Positions 20,055 through 29,590 are shown, counted from the stretch's first letter. The stretch: 64,000 nucleotides of DNA from Oryzibacter oryziterrae (GCF_021864535.1 NZ_JAKJIC010000001.1:186001-250000), one strand, 5' to 3'. Translations and numbers: made by a program. Notes: generated by a model not told the origin, from the sequence alone.

Positions 20055-20091
20055 CGCCGGGATTTGAATAAAATCCCGGCGATTTTATTTT
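20055..20091 (+). terminator. strong Rho-independent terminator after the RND operon
   Basis: An 11-bp perfect stem, CGCCGGGATTT (20055-20065) with AAATCCCGGCG (20071-20081), encloses a 5-base loop and is followed by ATTTTATTTT. It lies 34 bp after the RND stop. Confidence 0.9.
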
Positions 20092-20258
20092 ACGGGACTT
20101 TGATGAACTCGGTCGAAATACGGATCTGTGCGAAAGTCCGTTTACTTAAAGCTCTAATAGTTGCCGTAAGCGGCGTTTAATTCGCAAGGAATAGCATTTT
20201 TGAATTGATTGGAGGTCTTGCCCGGCCGGTGGCGGACTTGCGATTTCGGGGTGCTACC

Positions 20259-21527
20259 ATGTCCATGATGTCGTTCCTGCGCGATCGGCGCGGCAATGTC
20301 GCGATGATGTTCTCTCTCTCGGTGGTGCCGATCTTTGTCGGCGTGGGGGCGGCTGTCGACTATTCGCATCTCGCGGACGTCAAGGAACGGATGCAGAACT
20401 CGCTGGATGCAACCGTACTCTCCATGTCCCACGATGCGGCAACGCTCACAAGCGCCCAATTGCAGACAGCCGCCGCGGCCAAGTTTGCCGCCAACTTTTC
20501 CGACGGTTCGGTGAGCGATCTGGCTGTTACCGCAAGCTATGCGGTTTCACATGGCGCGACGATCACGGCGACCGCGCGAGCCACCGTGCACCTCAATGTC
20601 ATGGGCATCATGGGGGTTGATAGCGGGGAGGTGGCCGTGCGGTCGCAGACCTCCTGGGCGTCGCAGCGGCTGAGAGTGTCGCTGGTGCTGGACAATACCG
20701 GATCGATGGGCAGCAATGGCAAGATGACGGCGCTGAAGACGGCGACGCATAATCTCCTGGCCTCGCTCGAGGCGGCGGTCAGCGATCCGGGCGATGTCTA
20801 TGTCTCGATCATTCCCTTCGCCAAGGACGTGAACTATGGAGCGGAGCATTATCAGGAAAGCTGGTTGAACTGGTCGGTGTGGGACAGCAAGAACGGTACG
20901 AAGCCTTGCCAATGGAAGAACGGCAGCTGGGTCTGCACCTGGGTGCCGGCGGCCCATTCCACCTGGAACGGCTGCGTTATGGACCGCGACCAGAGTTATG
21001 ACGTCGGCAACGAGGCGCCGACGTCGTCGTCCAAGTATTTCTATCCGGAGCAATATGGCAACTGCCCGGCCAAGATCACGCCGATGACCTATGACTGGAC
21101 GGCGCTGAACAATGCAGTGGACGCCATGACGCCGACCGGCAGCACCAACCAGACCATCGGGCTCAGCTGGGGCTGGCTGTCACTGACCGAGGCCGATCCG
21201 CTGAACACGCCGCCCAAGGATGCCGATCACGACTACAAGGATGTGGTGATCCTGATGACGGACGGCGTCAACACGCAGAACCGCTGGAACGGCAACGGCT
21301 CCTACCAGGACACCAATGTGGACGCGCGCACCGCGCTCGCCTGCCAGGCGCTCAAGGAAGCCAGGGTCGAGATCTATACGGTGCTGGTGATGGACGGCAA
21401 CACCAGCCTGCTGCAAGGCTGCGCCACCGACAACGACCACTACTTCTTCCTGTCCGATCCCAACCAGCTGGTGACGACATTCGATGCGATCGGCACGAAG
21501 CTGTCGATGCTCCGGATCTCGCACTGA
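20259..21527 (+). CDS. TadG-like pilus-assembly protein with von Willebrand A domain
   Basis: A 422-residue protein. An N-terminal TadE/TadG-type segment (FLRDRRGNVAMMFSLSVVPI) forms a single membrane anchor. A vWA domain follows, with MIDAS sequence VLDNTGSMGSNGKM at about residue 145 and a later VVILMTDGVNTQNRW. Several aromatic, Trp-rich stretches lie inside the vWA domain. Such proteins are tied to Flp/Tad pilus systems; an Flp pilin gene is present 40 kb away in this window, but the tad secretion genes are not. Start chosen at MSMMSFLRD (20259); MSFLRD at 20268 is equally possible. Confidence 0.85.
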   Translation: MSMMSFLRDRRGNVAMMFSLSVVPIFVGVGAAVDYSHLADVKERMQNSLDATVLSMSHDAATLTSAQLQTAAAAKFAANFSDGSVSDLAVTASYAVSHGATITATARATVHLNVMGIMGVDSGEVAVRSQTSWASQRLRVSLVLDNTGSMGSNGKMTALKTATHNLLASLEAAVSDPGDVYVSIIPFAKDVNYGAEHYQESWLNWSVWDSKNGTKPCQWKNGSWVCTWVPAAHSTWNGCVMDRDQSYDVGNEAPTSSSKYFYPEQYGNCPAKITPMTYDWTALNNAVDAMTPTGSTNQTIGLSWGWLSLTEADPLNTPPKDADHDYKDVVILMTDGVNTQNRWNGNGSYQDTNVDARTALACQALKEARVEIYTVLVMDGNTSLLQGCATDNDHYFFLSDPNQLVTTFDAIGTKLSMLRISH

Positions 21528-21532
21528 GGACG

Positions 21533-22489
21533 TCAGAAGCCCAAGGGTATCAGGTGATGCGTCACCAGATAGATCGCGGCCGTCACGGTGATCATTGAGG
21601 CGGTGGTGCCGAACAGGATCGACGTGGCGGCGCGGGCAACATAGGTGTCGTATTGCAGGGCGGCCACGTAGGTGGTGGCGGCGGTGGGCAGGCTCGCCAT
21701 GAGAACGGCGGTGTAGATCCAGACCGGCTCGAAGCCGCCGACCAGGGTGACCATGGTCCAGGCGATCAGCGGGTGCACCAGCAGCTTGATGAAGATGAGG
21801 ACGGGCATTTCCCGCACGCCGTGACCGGCCGGCTGCAAGGCAACGGTGACGCCGAGGGCAAAGAGGGCCGTGGGAGCTGCCGAGCCGCGCAGGAAGGTCA
21901 GCGTCGACTGGATCGGTGTGGGGATGTCGAGCGACAGCAAGGCTGCGACACCGCCGAGCAGAGTGGCGAAGATGAATGGGTGCAGGAAGACACGGCGGAG
22001 CACCAGGAGCAGCGTCGCACCAAAGGAGCGCCGCTCCTCGCCGAAGATGGCCATCATGACCGGCAGCAGCGTGAAGATCAGCGTGACGTCGAAGCAGAAG
22101 ATCAGGGCTGTGGGGGCGGCAGCCTGCGCCCCGAGCGTGCCGAGGGTGAGGCCCGGCCCCATGTAGCCAACGTTGGCATAGGAGCCGATGACGCCCTGAA
22201 TCGTGGCTTCCCGCATGGTGCCGCGGCTCAGCATACGACCGACGAACAACGAGATGACGAAGGTGATGAAGGTGGCCGTGGTGGTTGCGGCGACATAGGA
22301 GACGCGCGTCAACTCCTGAACGGGGGTCTTGTGTACCAGATCAAAGAAGAGGGCGGGCAAGGCGACGTAGACAAGGAAGAAGTCCAGCCAGGCGAGGCCG
22401 GCTTGCGGCAGACGGGCGATTTTGCCCGAGGCAAAGCCGATCAGGATCACCCCGAAGAAGGGCGCGGCGAGGGACAGGACGTGAAGCAT
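21533..22489 (-). CDS. AEC (auxin efflux carrier) family transporter
   Basis: A 318-residue membrane protein of about ten helices, starting MLHVLSLAAPFFGVILIGFA. Family-typical features are the GxxxxxP-like PAGHGVREMPVLIFIKLLVH segment and the small-residue helix YANVGYMGPGLTLGTLG. AEC proteins export or import small carboxylates and related compounds; the substrate here cannot be told. It faces the TadG-like gene tail to tail with a 5-bp gap and is divergent from the acyltransferase gene. Confidence 0.9.
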   Translation of the reverse strand: MLHVLSLAAPFFGVILIGFASGKIARLPQAGLAWLDFFLVYVALPALFFDLVHKTPVQELTRVSYVAATTTATFITFVISLFVGRMLSRGTMREATIQGVIGSYANVGYMGPGLTLGTLGAQAAAPTALIFCFDVTLIFTLLPVMMAIFGEERRSFGATLLLVLRRVFLHPFIFATLLGGVAALLSLDIPTPIQSTLTFLRGSAAPTALFALGVTVALQPAGHGVREMPVLIFIKLLVHPLIAWTMVTLVGGFEPVWIYTAVLMASLPTAATTYVAALQYDTYVARAATSILFGTTASMITVTAAIYLVTHHLIPLGF

Positions 22490-22624
22490 GGTGCCTTTGA
22501 CCGGTAGGAATGGCGAAGGCTCGGGCTGGAGCTTTCGGGAGCGAAGGTGATATAGCACCCCTCAAGTGTGAAACGAGCCGGACAAATCGTTACAGAGTTC
22601 GGCATATAACGATTAAGGCGTCCT

Positions 22625-23557
22625 TTGTCCCATTCCTCCACCCAGCCGCAGGATCATCCCGTCAGTCTCAAGCACCGTCTCGAATATGCGGTGCTGCGGA
22701 GCGTGGTTGGGCTGTTGCGGTTGATGGGGCCGGATCGGGCGTCGGCCTTCATGGGCTTTGCCTGGCGGCATCTGGCGCCGTTCAACGCGCGACATGTGCG
22801 CGCCGAGAACCATCTCGCCTTGGCCATGCCGGAGCTCGACGCCAAAGCGCGGCGCCGGCTGCTGGGCGACATGTGGGAGAATCTCGGGCGTACGGCGGCC
22901 GAGGCGCTGCTGATCGAGGAGATCATTGCCGACCGCAGCCGGTTCGAGATCGGCGACGATGTGGCCGCGCTGCTGCGCGGGCTTGGCGAGCAATCGGCCA
23001 TCCTGTGCTCGCTGCACCAGGGCAACTGGGAAGTGGTGACCTGGGGCGCGCGGCTCCTCGACCGCAAGGTGGCCGCTGTCTATCGGCGGCTCAGAAATCC
23101 GCTATCGGATGCCTATGTGCGGCAAACGCGGCTGCCGCTTTACGACGGCGGGCTGATCGAGGCGGGCGGCGTGTCGCCGCTGAAGTTGCGTTCGATGGCC
23201 AAGGCAGGCGCCTGTGTCGCCATGATTTCCGACCTGCCGGACCGGACCGGACTGATCCTCCCGTTCATGGGACGACCGGCGCGGCTTTCCCCTTTGCCGG
23301 TGTTTCTCGGCCGCAAGTTGGGGCTGCCCGTGATTGCCGCGCGCGCCGTGCGGACAAAGGGTGTGCGGTACCGGATCGAGGCGAGCCGGATCGACATTCC
23401 CAAGACGGCGGACGCTGCCAAGGACATCGAGGCAGGGACCGCGGCGCTGCATGGCGTGTTTGAGCGCTGGATCCTGCAGGATCCTGCGCAATGGATGTGG
23501 GCGATCAAGAAGTGGCCGCGAGGCGGTGCGGTGCCGGTGCCGGACGAAAGCGACTGA
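22625..23557 (+). CDS. LpxL/HtrB-like lysophospholipid acyltransferase
   Basis: A 310-residue protein of the lipid A lauroyl/myristoyl acyltransferase family. The catalytic block CSLHQGNWEVVTWGARLL is present at about residue 120. Also visible are VYRRLRNPLSDAYV and the phosphate-binding MISDLPDRTGLILPFMGRPA. These enzymes add secondary acyl chains to lipid A at the inner membrane. The start appears to be TTG (MSHSSTQPQ) and the exact N-terminus is uncertain. It stands alone between the AEC gene and malyl-CoA lyase. Confidence 0.9.
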   Translation: MSHSSTQPQDHPVSLKHRLEYAVLRSVVGLLRLMGPDRASAFMGFAWRHLAPFNARHVRAENHLALAMPELDAKARRRLLGDMWENLGRTAAEALLIEEIIADRSRFEIGDDVAALLRGLGEQSAILCSLHQGNWEVVTWGARLLDRKVAAVYRRLRNPLSDAYVRQTRLPLYDGGLIEAGGVSPLKLRSMAKAGACVAMISDLPDRTGLILPFMGRPARLSPLPVFLGRKLGLPVIAARAVRTKGVRYRIEASRIDIPKTADAAKDIEAGTAALHGVFERWILQDPAQWMWAIKKWPRGGAVPVPDESD

Positions 23558-23668
23558 GACTTTTTGTCCATGGTGTTGAGGCCGGTTTGCGACCCTTGGC
23601 GAATTGAGGCGGCCGGCGCGGACCGGTAACCGTGGTGCAATGCAGCATGCCCCGGGGAGGGATCACCC

Positions 23669-24718
23669 ATGACCGTCAAGACACCGCGCGCCTATTGGAA
23701 GCCTCTGGCCATCGGCGCTCCCGAACCCTTGCGCGAGGTGCCGGTGAAAGTGGAGCGCATGATCCACTTCATACCGCCGCATAACGAGAAGGTGCGGGCC
23801 AAGGTGCCCGAGCTGATCCGCCAAGTGGACGTGATCCTCGGCAATCTGGAAGACGCCATTCCAGCCGACGCCAAGCTGGCGGCCCGCGAGGGCTTCGTCG
23901 AGATGGTGGCGGCCAATGACTTCGGCGACACCGGGGTGTGGACCCGCATCAACTGCCTGAACAGTCCGTGGATGCTCGACGACGTGATGACCATCATGGA
24001 GAAGGTGGGGCACAAGCTCGACGTGATCATGTTGCCCAAGGTGGAAGGGCCCTGGGACATCCACTATCTCGACCAGCTCTTGGCGCAGCTCGAGGCCCGG
24101 CACGGCATCACCAAGCCGGTGATGATTCACGCCATCCTGGAGACGGCGGAGGGCGTGAAGAATGTGGAGGCGATCGCCACCGCCAGCCCGCGCATGCACG
24201 GCATGAGCCTCGGGCCGGCGGATCTGGCGGCGTCGCGCGGCATGAAGACGACGCGCGTCGGTGGCGGCCATCCCGACTATGCGGTGCTGGCGGATGCCGG
24301 CGAGGGCGGGCCGCGCACCGCCTATCAGCAGGATCTGTGGCATTACACGGTCGGCAAGATGGTCGACGCCTGCCTTGCGGCCGGCATCAAGCCGTTCTAC
24401 GGGCCGTTCGGCGATTTCTCCGATGGCGCGGCCTGTGAGGCGCAGTTCCGCAACGCCTTCCTGATGGGCTGCGTCGGCGCCTGGTCGCTGCATCCGAGCC
24501 AGGTGGAGACTGCCAAGAGGGTATTCTCGCCTGATGCCAGGGAGGTGGCCTTCGCCAAGCGCATCCTCGACGCCATGCCCGATGGCACCGGTGCGGTGAT
24601 GATCGACGGCAAGATGCAGGACGACGCCACCTGGAAACAGGCCAAGGTGATCTGGGACCTGGCCTGCCAGGTGGCCAAGCGCGACCCGTCCAAGGCGGCG
24701 GAATACGGGATCGGCTGA
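23669..24718 (+). CDS. mcl: malyl-CoA lyase (HpcH/citrate lyase beta family)
   Basis: A 349-residue CoA-ester lyase. Active-site segments include [17 protein letters not shown] (metal-binding acidic pair), [32 protein letters not shown] and [14 protein letters not shown]. Malyl-CoA lyases cleave L-malyl-CoA and beta-methylmalyl-CoA, giving glyoxylate plus acetyl- or propionyl-CoA, in the ethylmalonyl-CoA pathway or serine cycle. The protein is about 30 residues longer than the Rhodobacter Mcl1 type (318), so a related subfamily with another CoA-ester substrate is possible. Starts 15 bp after a clear GGGGAGGG. Confidence 0.85.
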   Translation: MTVKTPRAYWKPLAIGAPEPLREVPVKVERMIHFIPPHNEKVRAKVPELIRQVDVILGNLEDAIPADAKLAAREGFVEMVAANDFGDTGVWTRINCLNSPWMLDDVMTIMEKVGHKLDVIMLPKVEGPWDIHYLDQLLAQLEARHGITKPVMIHAILETAEGVKNVEAIATASPRMHGMSLGPADLAASRGMKTTRVGGGHPDYAVLADAGEGGPRTAYQQDLWHYTVGKMVDACLAAGIKPFYGPFGDFSDGAACEAQFRNAFLMGCVGAWSLHPSQVETAKRVFSPDAREVAFAKRILDAMPDGTGAVMIDGKMQDDATWKQAKVIWDLACQVAKRDPSKAAEYGIG

Positions 24719-24764
24719 GACGCCGGCTTGTCAGTGTGCATTTCATCGGCCGTCGCAGTCATGG

Positions 24765-24785
24765 GACCGCGGCGGTCTTTTTGTT
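24765..24785 (+). terminator. terminator after malyl-CoA lyase gene
   Basis: A short stem GACCG (24765-24769) with CGGTC (24773-24777) is followed immediately by TTTTTGTT. Placed 47 bp after the lyase stop codon. Confidence 0.6.
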
Positions 24786-24948
24786 GGCCGATGGGGGCTG
24801 CCGCCGTTCATGTGCCATTCAGGTCAAATCCTTGAATGGGCTCATTTGTGCCGCATTGGCGAGGGGAAATGGCCGCAATTTCCGGTGATTGTCAGGGAAC
24901 AGCATCCCGAAAGGGACATTGATAATTCATCTCAGGAGGATCGTTGCC

Positions 24949-26856
24949 ATGAGCCATTTGAAACGCATCTTGATGGCCTGCGCCGTGGTGCCGGCAATCT
25001 GCCTTTCGCCGCTGACCTTGCCCGTGACCTCCGTGAAGGCGGGCGAACTGATGCAGCTTGCCCAGGCTGTTGCGCCTTGCGAGTCGCCTGATGACCCAGC
25101 CTGCGCCAAGCCGCCGAAGGGTGGCAAACCCAACAAGCCAAAACCGCAGGCCGAGGACGGAGTATCCGCCGGTAGTGACACCGGTGGCGAGCAGCCCAAG
25201 CCCGTGAAGCCGCAGAAGCCAAAGCCTCAGCCGCAGGTCGAGGACGGCGTTTCGTCGGGTGGCGACACCGGTGGCGAGCAGCCGAAACCCGTGAAGCCGC
25301 AGAAGCCGAAGCCTCAGCCGCAAGCCGAGGATGGCGTTTCGTCCGGTGGCGACACCGGTGGCGAGCAGCCCAAGCCCGTGAAGCCGCAGAAGCCTAAGCC
25401 CCAGCCTCAGGCCGAGGACGGTGTTTCGTCAGGTGGCGACACCGGTGGCGAGCAGCCCAAGCCGGTGAAGCCGCAGAAGCCTAAGCCTCAGCCTCAGGTC
25501 GAGGATGGCGTTTCGTCCGGTGGCGACACCGGTGGCGAGCAGCCCAAGCCTGTGAAGCCTCAGAAGCCGAAGCCCCAGCCTCAGGTCGAGGATGGCGTTT
25601 CGTCGGGTGGCGACACCGGTGGCGAGCAGCCCAAGCCGGTGAAGCCGCAGAAGCCTAAGCCCCAGCCTCAGGTCGAGGATGGCGTTTCGTCCGGTGGCGA
25701 CACCGGTGGCGAGCAGCCGAATCCGGTCAAGCCGCCCAAGCCTCAGTCGCAGGTCGAGGACAATGGCGTTTCAGCCGGCAGCGATGGCGGAGCGCCTGAG
25801 ACGCCCAAGCCGGACAAGCCGCGCAAGCCGACGCCTGAGCAGCAGGCTGAGGATGCGCAGGTGGAGAGCGGACTGGCGGAGAGACTGGGTGACACCGGCG
25901 CCGACGCAGGTGCGGCCCTGGAGCAGAGCGTCAACCAGGGAGCTCAGTCCATCGAAGACGTGAAGCGGGGCCGCAGGGTTTTCCGCAACAGCGACGGCAT
26001 GGAAGTGACCGTGGAGCCGGGCGGCCGACTGATCGTGCAGGACGGCGACCACGCGGTCATTCGTCACGACGATACCAATCGTCTTGATGAGGGCGCGGCC
26101 ACCGTGAATGACTCCATTCTCGATAATGGTAACCGCCTCGTGGTGATCGTTCGTCCGAATGGCGACCGTATCCGGACGCTCTACGCGCCAAACGGCATGG
26201 TGCTGCAGCGTATTCGCGAGGATGTCAGCGGCCAGACCTTCGTGCTGTTCGACAATCGCATGGACAACCATGGCAACCGCTTCGACAACGGCGCCAACGG
26301 TCCGATGGTGCTGCTGCCGCCGCCCATGGTTGGCATTCCGCAGAACCAGTACCGCGTGGAAATGGGACAGGTGCCGCAGCAGTATGTGGAAGATGCGATG
26401 ACCGCGCCGCCAGTGGTGCCGATCGAGCAGCGCTACTCGCTGAACCAGGTGATCTACAGCCCGCAGCTGCGTGCCCGCGTGCGCTCGGTTGACCTCAATA
26501 CGATCACCTTCGACAGCGGGTCGTGGATGGTCGACCAGTCGCAGGCGCAGAGTCTGGAGGTCGTGGCGGATGGCATCCACAAGGCGCTCGAAGGCAATGC
26601 CAACGAGGTGTTCCTAGTGGAAGGCTATACGGACGCCGTCGGTTCGGTGGTGGACAATCTGTCGCTCTCCGACAGGCGCGCGGAGTCGGTGGCTTCGGTG
26701 CTGACCCAGTATTTCAACATTCCGCCGGAAAATCTGGTGACGCAGGGCTATGGTGAAAGCCAGCTCAAGGTGTTGACGGACGGGCCGGAGCGCGCCAACC
26801 GACGCGTGACGGTGCGGCGCATCACACCGCTGCTGTCGACGCAGGATGCCAACTGA
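24949..26856 (+). CDS. OmpA-family outer-membrane protein with Pro/Lys-rich tandem repeats
   Basis: A 635-residue exported protein. The start at 24949 follows a textbook AGGAGGATCG site and yields a signal peptide (MSHLKRILMACAVVPAICLS, ending near KAG). Residues about 68-270 are tandem copies of a 29-residue unit built on EDGVSSGGDTGGEQPKPVKP and QKPKPQPQ. A middle region (about 330-500) has DUF-like beta repeats. The C-terminal OmpA domain binds peptidoglycan (LVEGYTDAVGSVVDNLSLSD, LVTQGYGESQL). The repeats probably form a flexible spacer across the periplasm. A terminator hairpin follows. Confidence 0.88.
   Translation: MSHLKRILMACAVVPAICLSPLTLPVTSVKAGELMQLAQAVAPCESPDDPACAKPPKGGKPNKPKPQAEDGVSAGSDTGGEQPKPVKPQKPKPQPQVEDGVSSGGDTGGEQPKPVKPQKPKPQPQAEDGVSSGGDTGGEQPKPVKPQKPKPQPQAEDGVSSGGDTGGEQPKPVKPQKPKPQPQVEDGVSSGGDTGGEQPKPVKPQKPKPQPQVEDGVSSGGDTGGEQPKPVKPQKPKPQPQVEDGVSSGGDTGGEQPNPVKPPKPQSQVEDNGVSAGSDGGAPETPKPDKPRKPTPEQQAEDAQVESGLAERLGDTGADAGAALEQSVNQGAQSIEDVKRGRRVFRNSDGMEVTVEPGGRLIVQDGDHAVIRHDDTNRLDEGAATVNDSILDNGNRLVVIVRPNGDRIRTLYAPNGMVLQRIREDVSGQTFVLFDNRMDNHGNRFDNGANGPMVLLPPPMVGIPQNQYRVEMGQVPQQYVEDAMTAPPVVPIEQRYSLNQVIYSPQLRARVRSVDLNTITFDSGSWMVDQSQAQSLEVVADGIHKALEGNANEVFLVEGYTDAVGSVVDNLSLSDRRAESVASVLTQYFNIPPENLVTQGYGESQLKVLTDGPERANRRVTVRRITPLLSTQDAN
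25150..25830 (+). repeat. 87-bp coding tandem repeat, about 7-8 copies
   Basis: Six near-identical 87-bp units start at 25150, 25237, 25324, 25411, 25498 and 25585. A shortened seventh (25672-25752) and a degenerate eighth follow. Each encodes a 29-residue Pro/Lys/Gln-rich plus Gly/Asp-rich unit. Copies differ mainly by synonymous third-position changes and an Ala/Val swap at the unit start, so the array is homogenised at the protein level but has some age. Confidence 0.95.
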
Positions 26857-26960
26857 CGTCACCCTTCGCCCCGGAGCGCTTGTCGATCATGATGTTTCAA
26901 CATGATCGGCGGGTGCCCTAGCCAGTTGGCGCGGGCTGGATGAACGGCTATAGCTCAAGG

Positions 26961-26992
26961 GCTCTTCCCGGTCTGCCGGGGAGAGCTTTTGT
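26961..26992 (+). terminator. terminator after the OmpA-family gene
   Basis: GCTCTTCCCGG (26961-26971) pairs with CCGGGGAGAGC (26976-26986) over 11 bp with one G-U, and TTTTGTCG follows. It sits just before the next gene, 20 bp upstream of its start. Confidence 0.75.
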
Positions 26993-27011
26993 CGTTTGAG
27001 AGCGAAGGTCC

Positions 27012-27845
27012 ATGGCTGCCAACTCGTCTTCCCTCGCCGATTTTCTGGGACGCCATGCGCGCAAGCTGACCGTGATGGCCGTGGCGCTGCTGGCGCTGGT
27101 GGGCTGGGGCTGGCTGGTGCTGTCCGTTGCATCCGGCCGGATGGCAGGCGGCATGGGCATCGGCATGGGGGCTCTGGCGCCGTTGTTCGAGAGACTGGCC
27201 GGTCTGATGCCTGGCGGCGGTGGCGGACATGGCGCGTTCATGCCGTCGCTGGAGCCGTGGGGCGCCAGGGATATTGCGCTGGTGCTGGCGATGTGGGCCG
27301 CCATGGTGTTCGCCATGATGCTGCCGACGGCGGCGCCGACTTTCCGCGCCTATGCGCTGAAGGGGCCGCATGTGGCGGCGGCGGTGATGGCTGGTTACAC
27401 CAGCATTTGGCTTGGCATCGCGGTGATCGGAACGCTGGGGCAGACCGGCCTGACCTATCTCGGCGTGTTGACGCCGCACATGGCGCCGGCGGGGACGGCG
27501 CTATCGGCGAGCATATTGATCGCGGCCGGAATCTACCAGTTCACGCCGCTGAAGCTCTCCTGCCTCATTCGTTGCCGGAACCCCTATGTGACCGACTTCG
27601 ACCAGATCTCGGTGGGCATGGCGTTGCAGATCGGCATCGAAGAAGGAATCGCCTGCCTAGGATGTTGCTGGGCGATGATGGCCGTAATGTTTGCCGCGGG
27701 CATGATGAATCTTGTTGCCATGGCCTTTCTCGGTGCGCTAATGGGCGCCGAGAAACTTGTGACTGGTATGAAATTCACATATTTCTTAGGAGGAACCCTT
27801 ATCGTGCTCGGCATGTTCTTGGCGAGCGGGCTTTTTCTAAGGTAA
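27012..27845 (+). CDS. DUF2182 predicted metal-binding membrane protein
   Basis: A 277-residue protein with about six hydrophobic segments. The family signature is clear: MWAAMVFAMMLPTAAPTFRA, then YQFTPLKLSCLIRCRNPYV with two close cysteines, then IACLGCCWAMMAVMFAAGMM with a CxxCC-like cluster. DUF2182 proteins are annotated as predicted metal-binding integral membrane proteins; no reaction is known. A Met/Gly-rich segment at residues 43-80 adds possible soft-metal ligands. Gene stands alone between the OmpA gene and pcs. Confidence 0.85.
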   Translation: MAANSSSLADFLGRHARKLTVMAVALLALVGWGWLVLSVASGRMAGGMGIGMGALAPLFERLAGLMPGGGGGHGAFMPSLEPWGARDIALVLAMWAAMVFAMMLPTAAPTFRAYALKGPHVAAAVMAGYTSIWLGIAVIGTLGQTGLTYLGVLTPHMAPAGTALSASILIAAGIYQFTPLKLSCLIRCRNPYVTDFDQISVGMALQIGIEEGIACLGCCWAMMAVMFAAGMMNLVAMAFLGALMGAEKLVTGMKFTYFLGGTLIVLGMFLASGLFLR

Positions 27846-27985
27846 TGTTTTTGTCATGCAGGTACTCCGCCAGCGGAGCGGGGAGGGAGTTGATGGCCGG
27901 TTCGGGCACAAGTCCGTCTTGGCAGTGATTTTGTTTGGTTGCGTGATCCGCTCGCACCACATTCTGGAAACCGGAGCGCGGTACG

Positions 27986-28714
27986 ATGACGGAGTTGACC
28001 CTCGTGCACAGACATCAGAATGCGTTGATCGCACTCGCCGTGCACGCTTTCACCGCCAGCGGCATCGTGCTGGCGATGCTGGCCGCCTATGCCGCCTATA
28101 GCTGGAACTGGCCGCAGTTCTTCGGCTGGCTGGGTGTGGCGCTGTTCGTGGATGGGGTGGACGGGCCAATCGCGCGCAAGGTGGGCGTCGAACGCCGCCT
28201 GCCGAGCTTCTCCGGCGCGTCCGTCGACTTCGTGGTCGACTATGTGACCTATGTGTTCCTTCCGGCTTTCGCGGTTGCCACGGGTGGCTTCACCTCGACG
28301 CCGGTGGCCCTGGCCCTGGCCGGGCTCATCGTCTTCACCAGCGCCATGTATTATGGCGACACCCGCATGAAGATGAAGAACAACGCCTTCCGCGGCTTCC
28401 CCGTGGTGTGGAATGGCGTGGTGTTCATTCTGTTCGTGTTCCGCCCGTCGGCGGAAGTGGTGATCGGCACCACCATTGCGCTGTCGATCCTGACCTTTGC
28501 GCCGATCGCCTTCGTGCATCCGGTCCGCGTCGAGAAGTGGCGTCCGGTGACGCTGGCCTTCACGCTGGCCTGGTTCATCTTTGCCGGTGCTGCCCTCTAT
28601 TTCGAACTGTCGCCGCCGCTTGGCGTGCTCATCGGTCTCGGGCTGACGAGCGCCTATCTGTCGCTGGTCGGGCTGGTGCAGCAGGTGCTGGCCCGCTTTT
28701 CCGAAGAGAACTGA
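27986..28714 (+). CDS. pcs: phosphatidylcholine synthase
   Basis: A 242-residue CDP-alcohol phosphatidyltransferase with about eight helices. The catalytic motif is spread over VDGVDGPIARKVGVERRLPS and SGASVDFVVDYVTYV, matching D-G-x2-A-R...G...D...D. Pcs condenses choline with CDP-diacylglycerol to phosphatidylcholine in one step, a pathway typical of rhizobia and relatives. Length and the RRLPSFSGASVDFVVD region match Pcs rather than PgsA or PssA. Confidence 0.93.
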   Translation: MTELTLVHRHQNALIALAVHAFTASGIVLAMLAAYAAYSWNWPQFFGWLGVALFVDGVDGPIARKVGVERRLPSFSGASVDFVVDYVTYVFLPAFAVATGGFTSTPVALALAGLIVFTSAMYYGDTRMKMKNNAFRGFPVVWNGVVFILFVFRPSAEVVIGTTIALSILTFAPIAFVHPVRVEKWRPVTLAFTLAWFIFAGAALYFELSPPLGVLIGLGLTSAYLSLVGLVQQVLARFSEEN

Positions 28715-28791
28715 CCCCTGACGTCTTGACGCAAGAGACCTTGGCGCCCAATTGAGCGTATCCTTGGGGCTTTCAAATATTGGAAATTCAG

Positions 28792-29517
28792 ATGATCGAA
28801 CTGTTGTCCGATCCGAATGCGTGGGCAAGCCTGCTGACGCTGACCGTGATGGAGATTGTCCTTGGTATCGACAATCTCGTGTTCATTTCCGTGCTGACCA
28901 GCCGCCTGGCGGCAAACGATGCCAAGCGGGCGCGGGCGCTGGGCCTCAGCATGGCGCTGGGCTTCCGGATCGTGCTGCTGTTGACGCTGTCCTGGCTGAT
29001 CGGTTTGACGGCGCCGGTGTTCTCGGCCTTCGGCCATGACTTCTCCTGGCGCGACCTGATCCTGCTCGCCGGCGGTCTGTTCCTGCTCTACAAGGCGACG
29101 CACGAGATCCACAAGGGCATCGAGGGCGAAGACGAGGCCGGCGGTGGCGCGGTGAAGGCTGCCTTCAGCGCCATCGTGGCGCAGATCATCGTCATCGACA
29201 TCGTGTTCTCCGTGGACAGCATCATCACCGCGCTCGGCATGGCTGAAGAGGTGATCGTGATGATCTGTGCGGTGATCCTGGCCATGATGGTGATGTTCGT
29301 GGCGTCCGGCCCGATCTCGGCCTTCATCAACAAGCACCCGACGACGAAGATGCTGGCGCTGTCCTTCCTGCTGCTGGTGGGCGCGTCGCTGGTCGCCGAT
29401 GGCGTCGGTTTCCACGTGCCGCGCGGCTATCTCTACTTCGCCATGGCCTTCTCGGGCGGCGTGGAAGTGATCAACGTGCTGGCCAAGCGGAAGAGCAAGC
29501 CGGCGGGTCATAGCTGA
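28792..29517 (+). CDS. TerC family integral membrane protein
   Basis: A 241-residue protein with seven hydrophobic helices and two symmetric acidic motifs, [17 protein letters not shown] and [18 protein letters not shown], typical of the TerC/Alx metal exporters. Some relatives export manganese; others are linked to tellurium resistance. The ATG at 28792 ([11 protein letters not shown]) preceded by TTGGAAATTCAG is preferred over an in-frame TTG at 28780. A terminator follows directly. Confidence 0.9.
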   Translation: MIELLSDPNAWASLLTLTVMEIVLGIDNLVFISVLTSRLAANDAKRARALGLSMALGFRIVLLLTLSWLIGLTAPVFSAFGHDFSWRDLILLAGGLFLLYKATHEIHKGIEGEDEAGGGAVKAAFSAIVAQIIVIDIVFSVDSIITALGMAEEVIVMICAVILAMMVMFVASGPISAFINKHPTTKMLALSFLLLVGASLVADGVGFHVPRGYLYFAMAFSGGVEVINVLAKRKSKPAGHS

Positions 29518-29555
29518 CGGTTTGGAGCGCCAGACGGCGTGTCCGAAAGACAAGG

Positions 29556-29590
29556 GCCGCTCGCCTCGTCATGGGGCGGGCGGCTTTTTT
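29556..29590 (+). terminator. terminator after the TerC gene
   Basis: GCCGCTCGCC (29556-29565) pairs with GGCGGGCGGC (29575-29584) over 10 bp with one G-U, and six T residues follow. Confidence 0.88.

Noticed and set aside
20205-20258. Earlier start for the TadG-like gene at 20205
   Set aside because: The extra 18 residues do not resemble the TadE/TadG N-terminus, and the RRGN(V/I)A segment normally lies within the first dozen residues.
22510-23463. 317-codon plus-strand frame overlapping the LpxL-like gene
   Set aside because: Alternative frame is Ala/Arg/Gly-rich with no motif, whereas the 22625-23557 frame has the HQGNWE catalytic block.
25150-25830. CRISPR-like repeat array
   Set aside because: The 87-bp units are contiguous, in frame and translated within an OmpA-family gene; there are no spacers.
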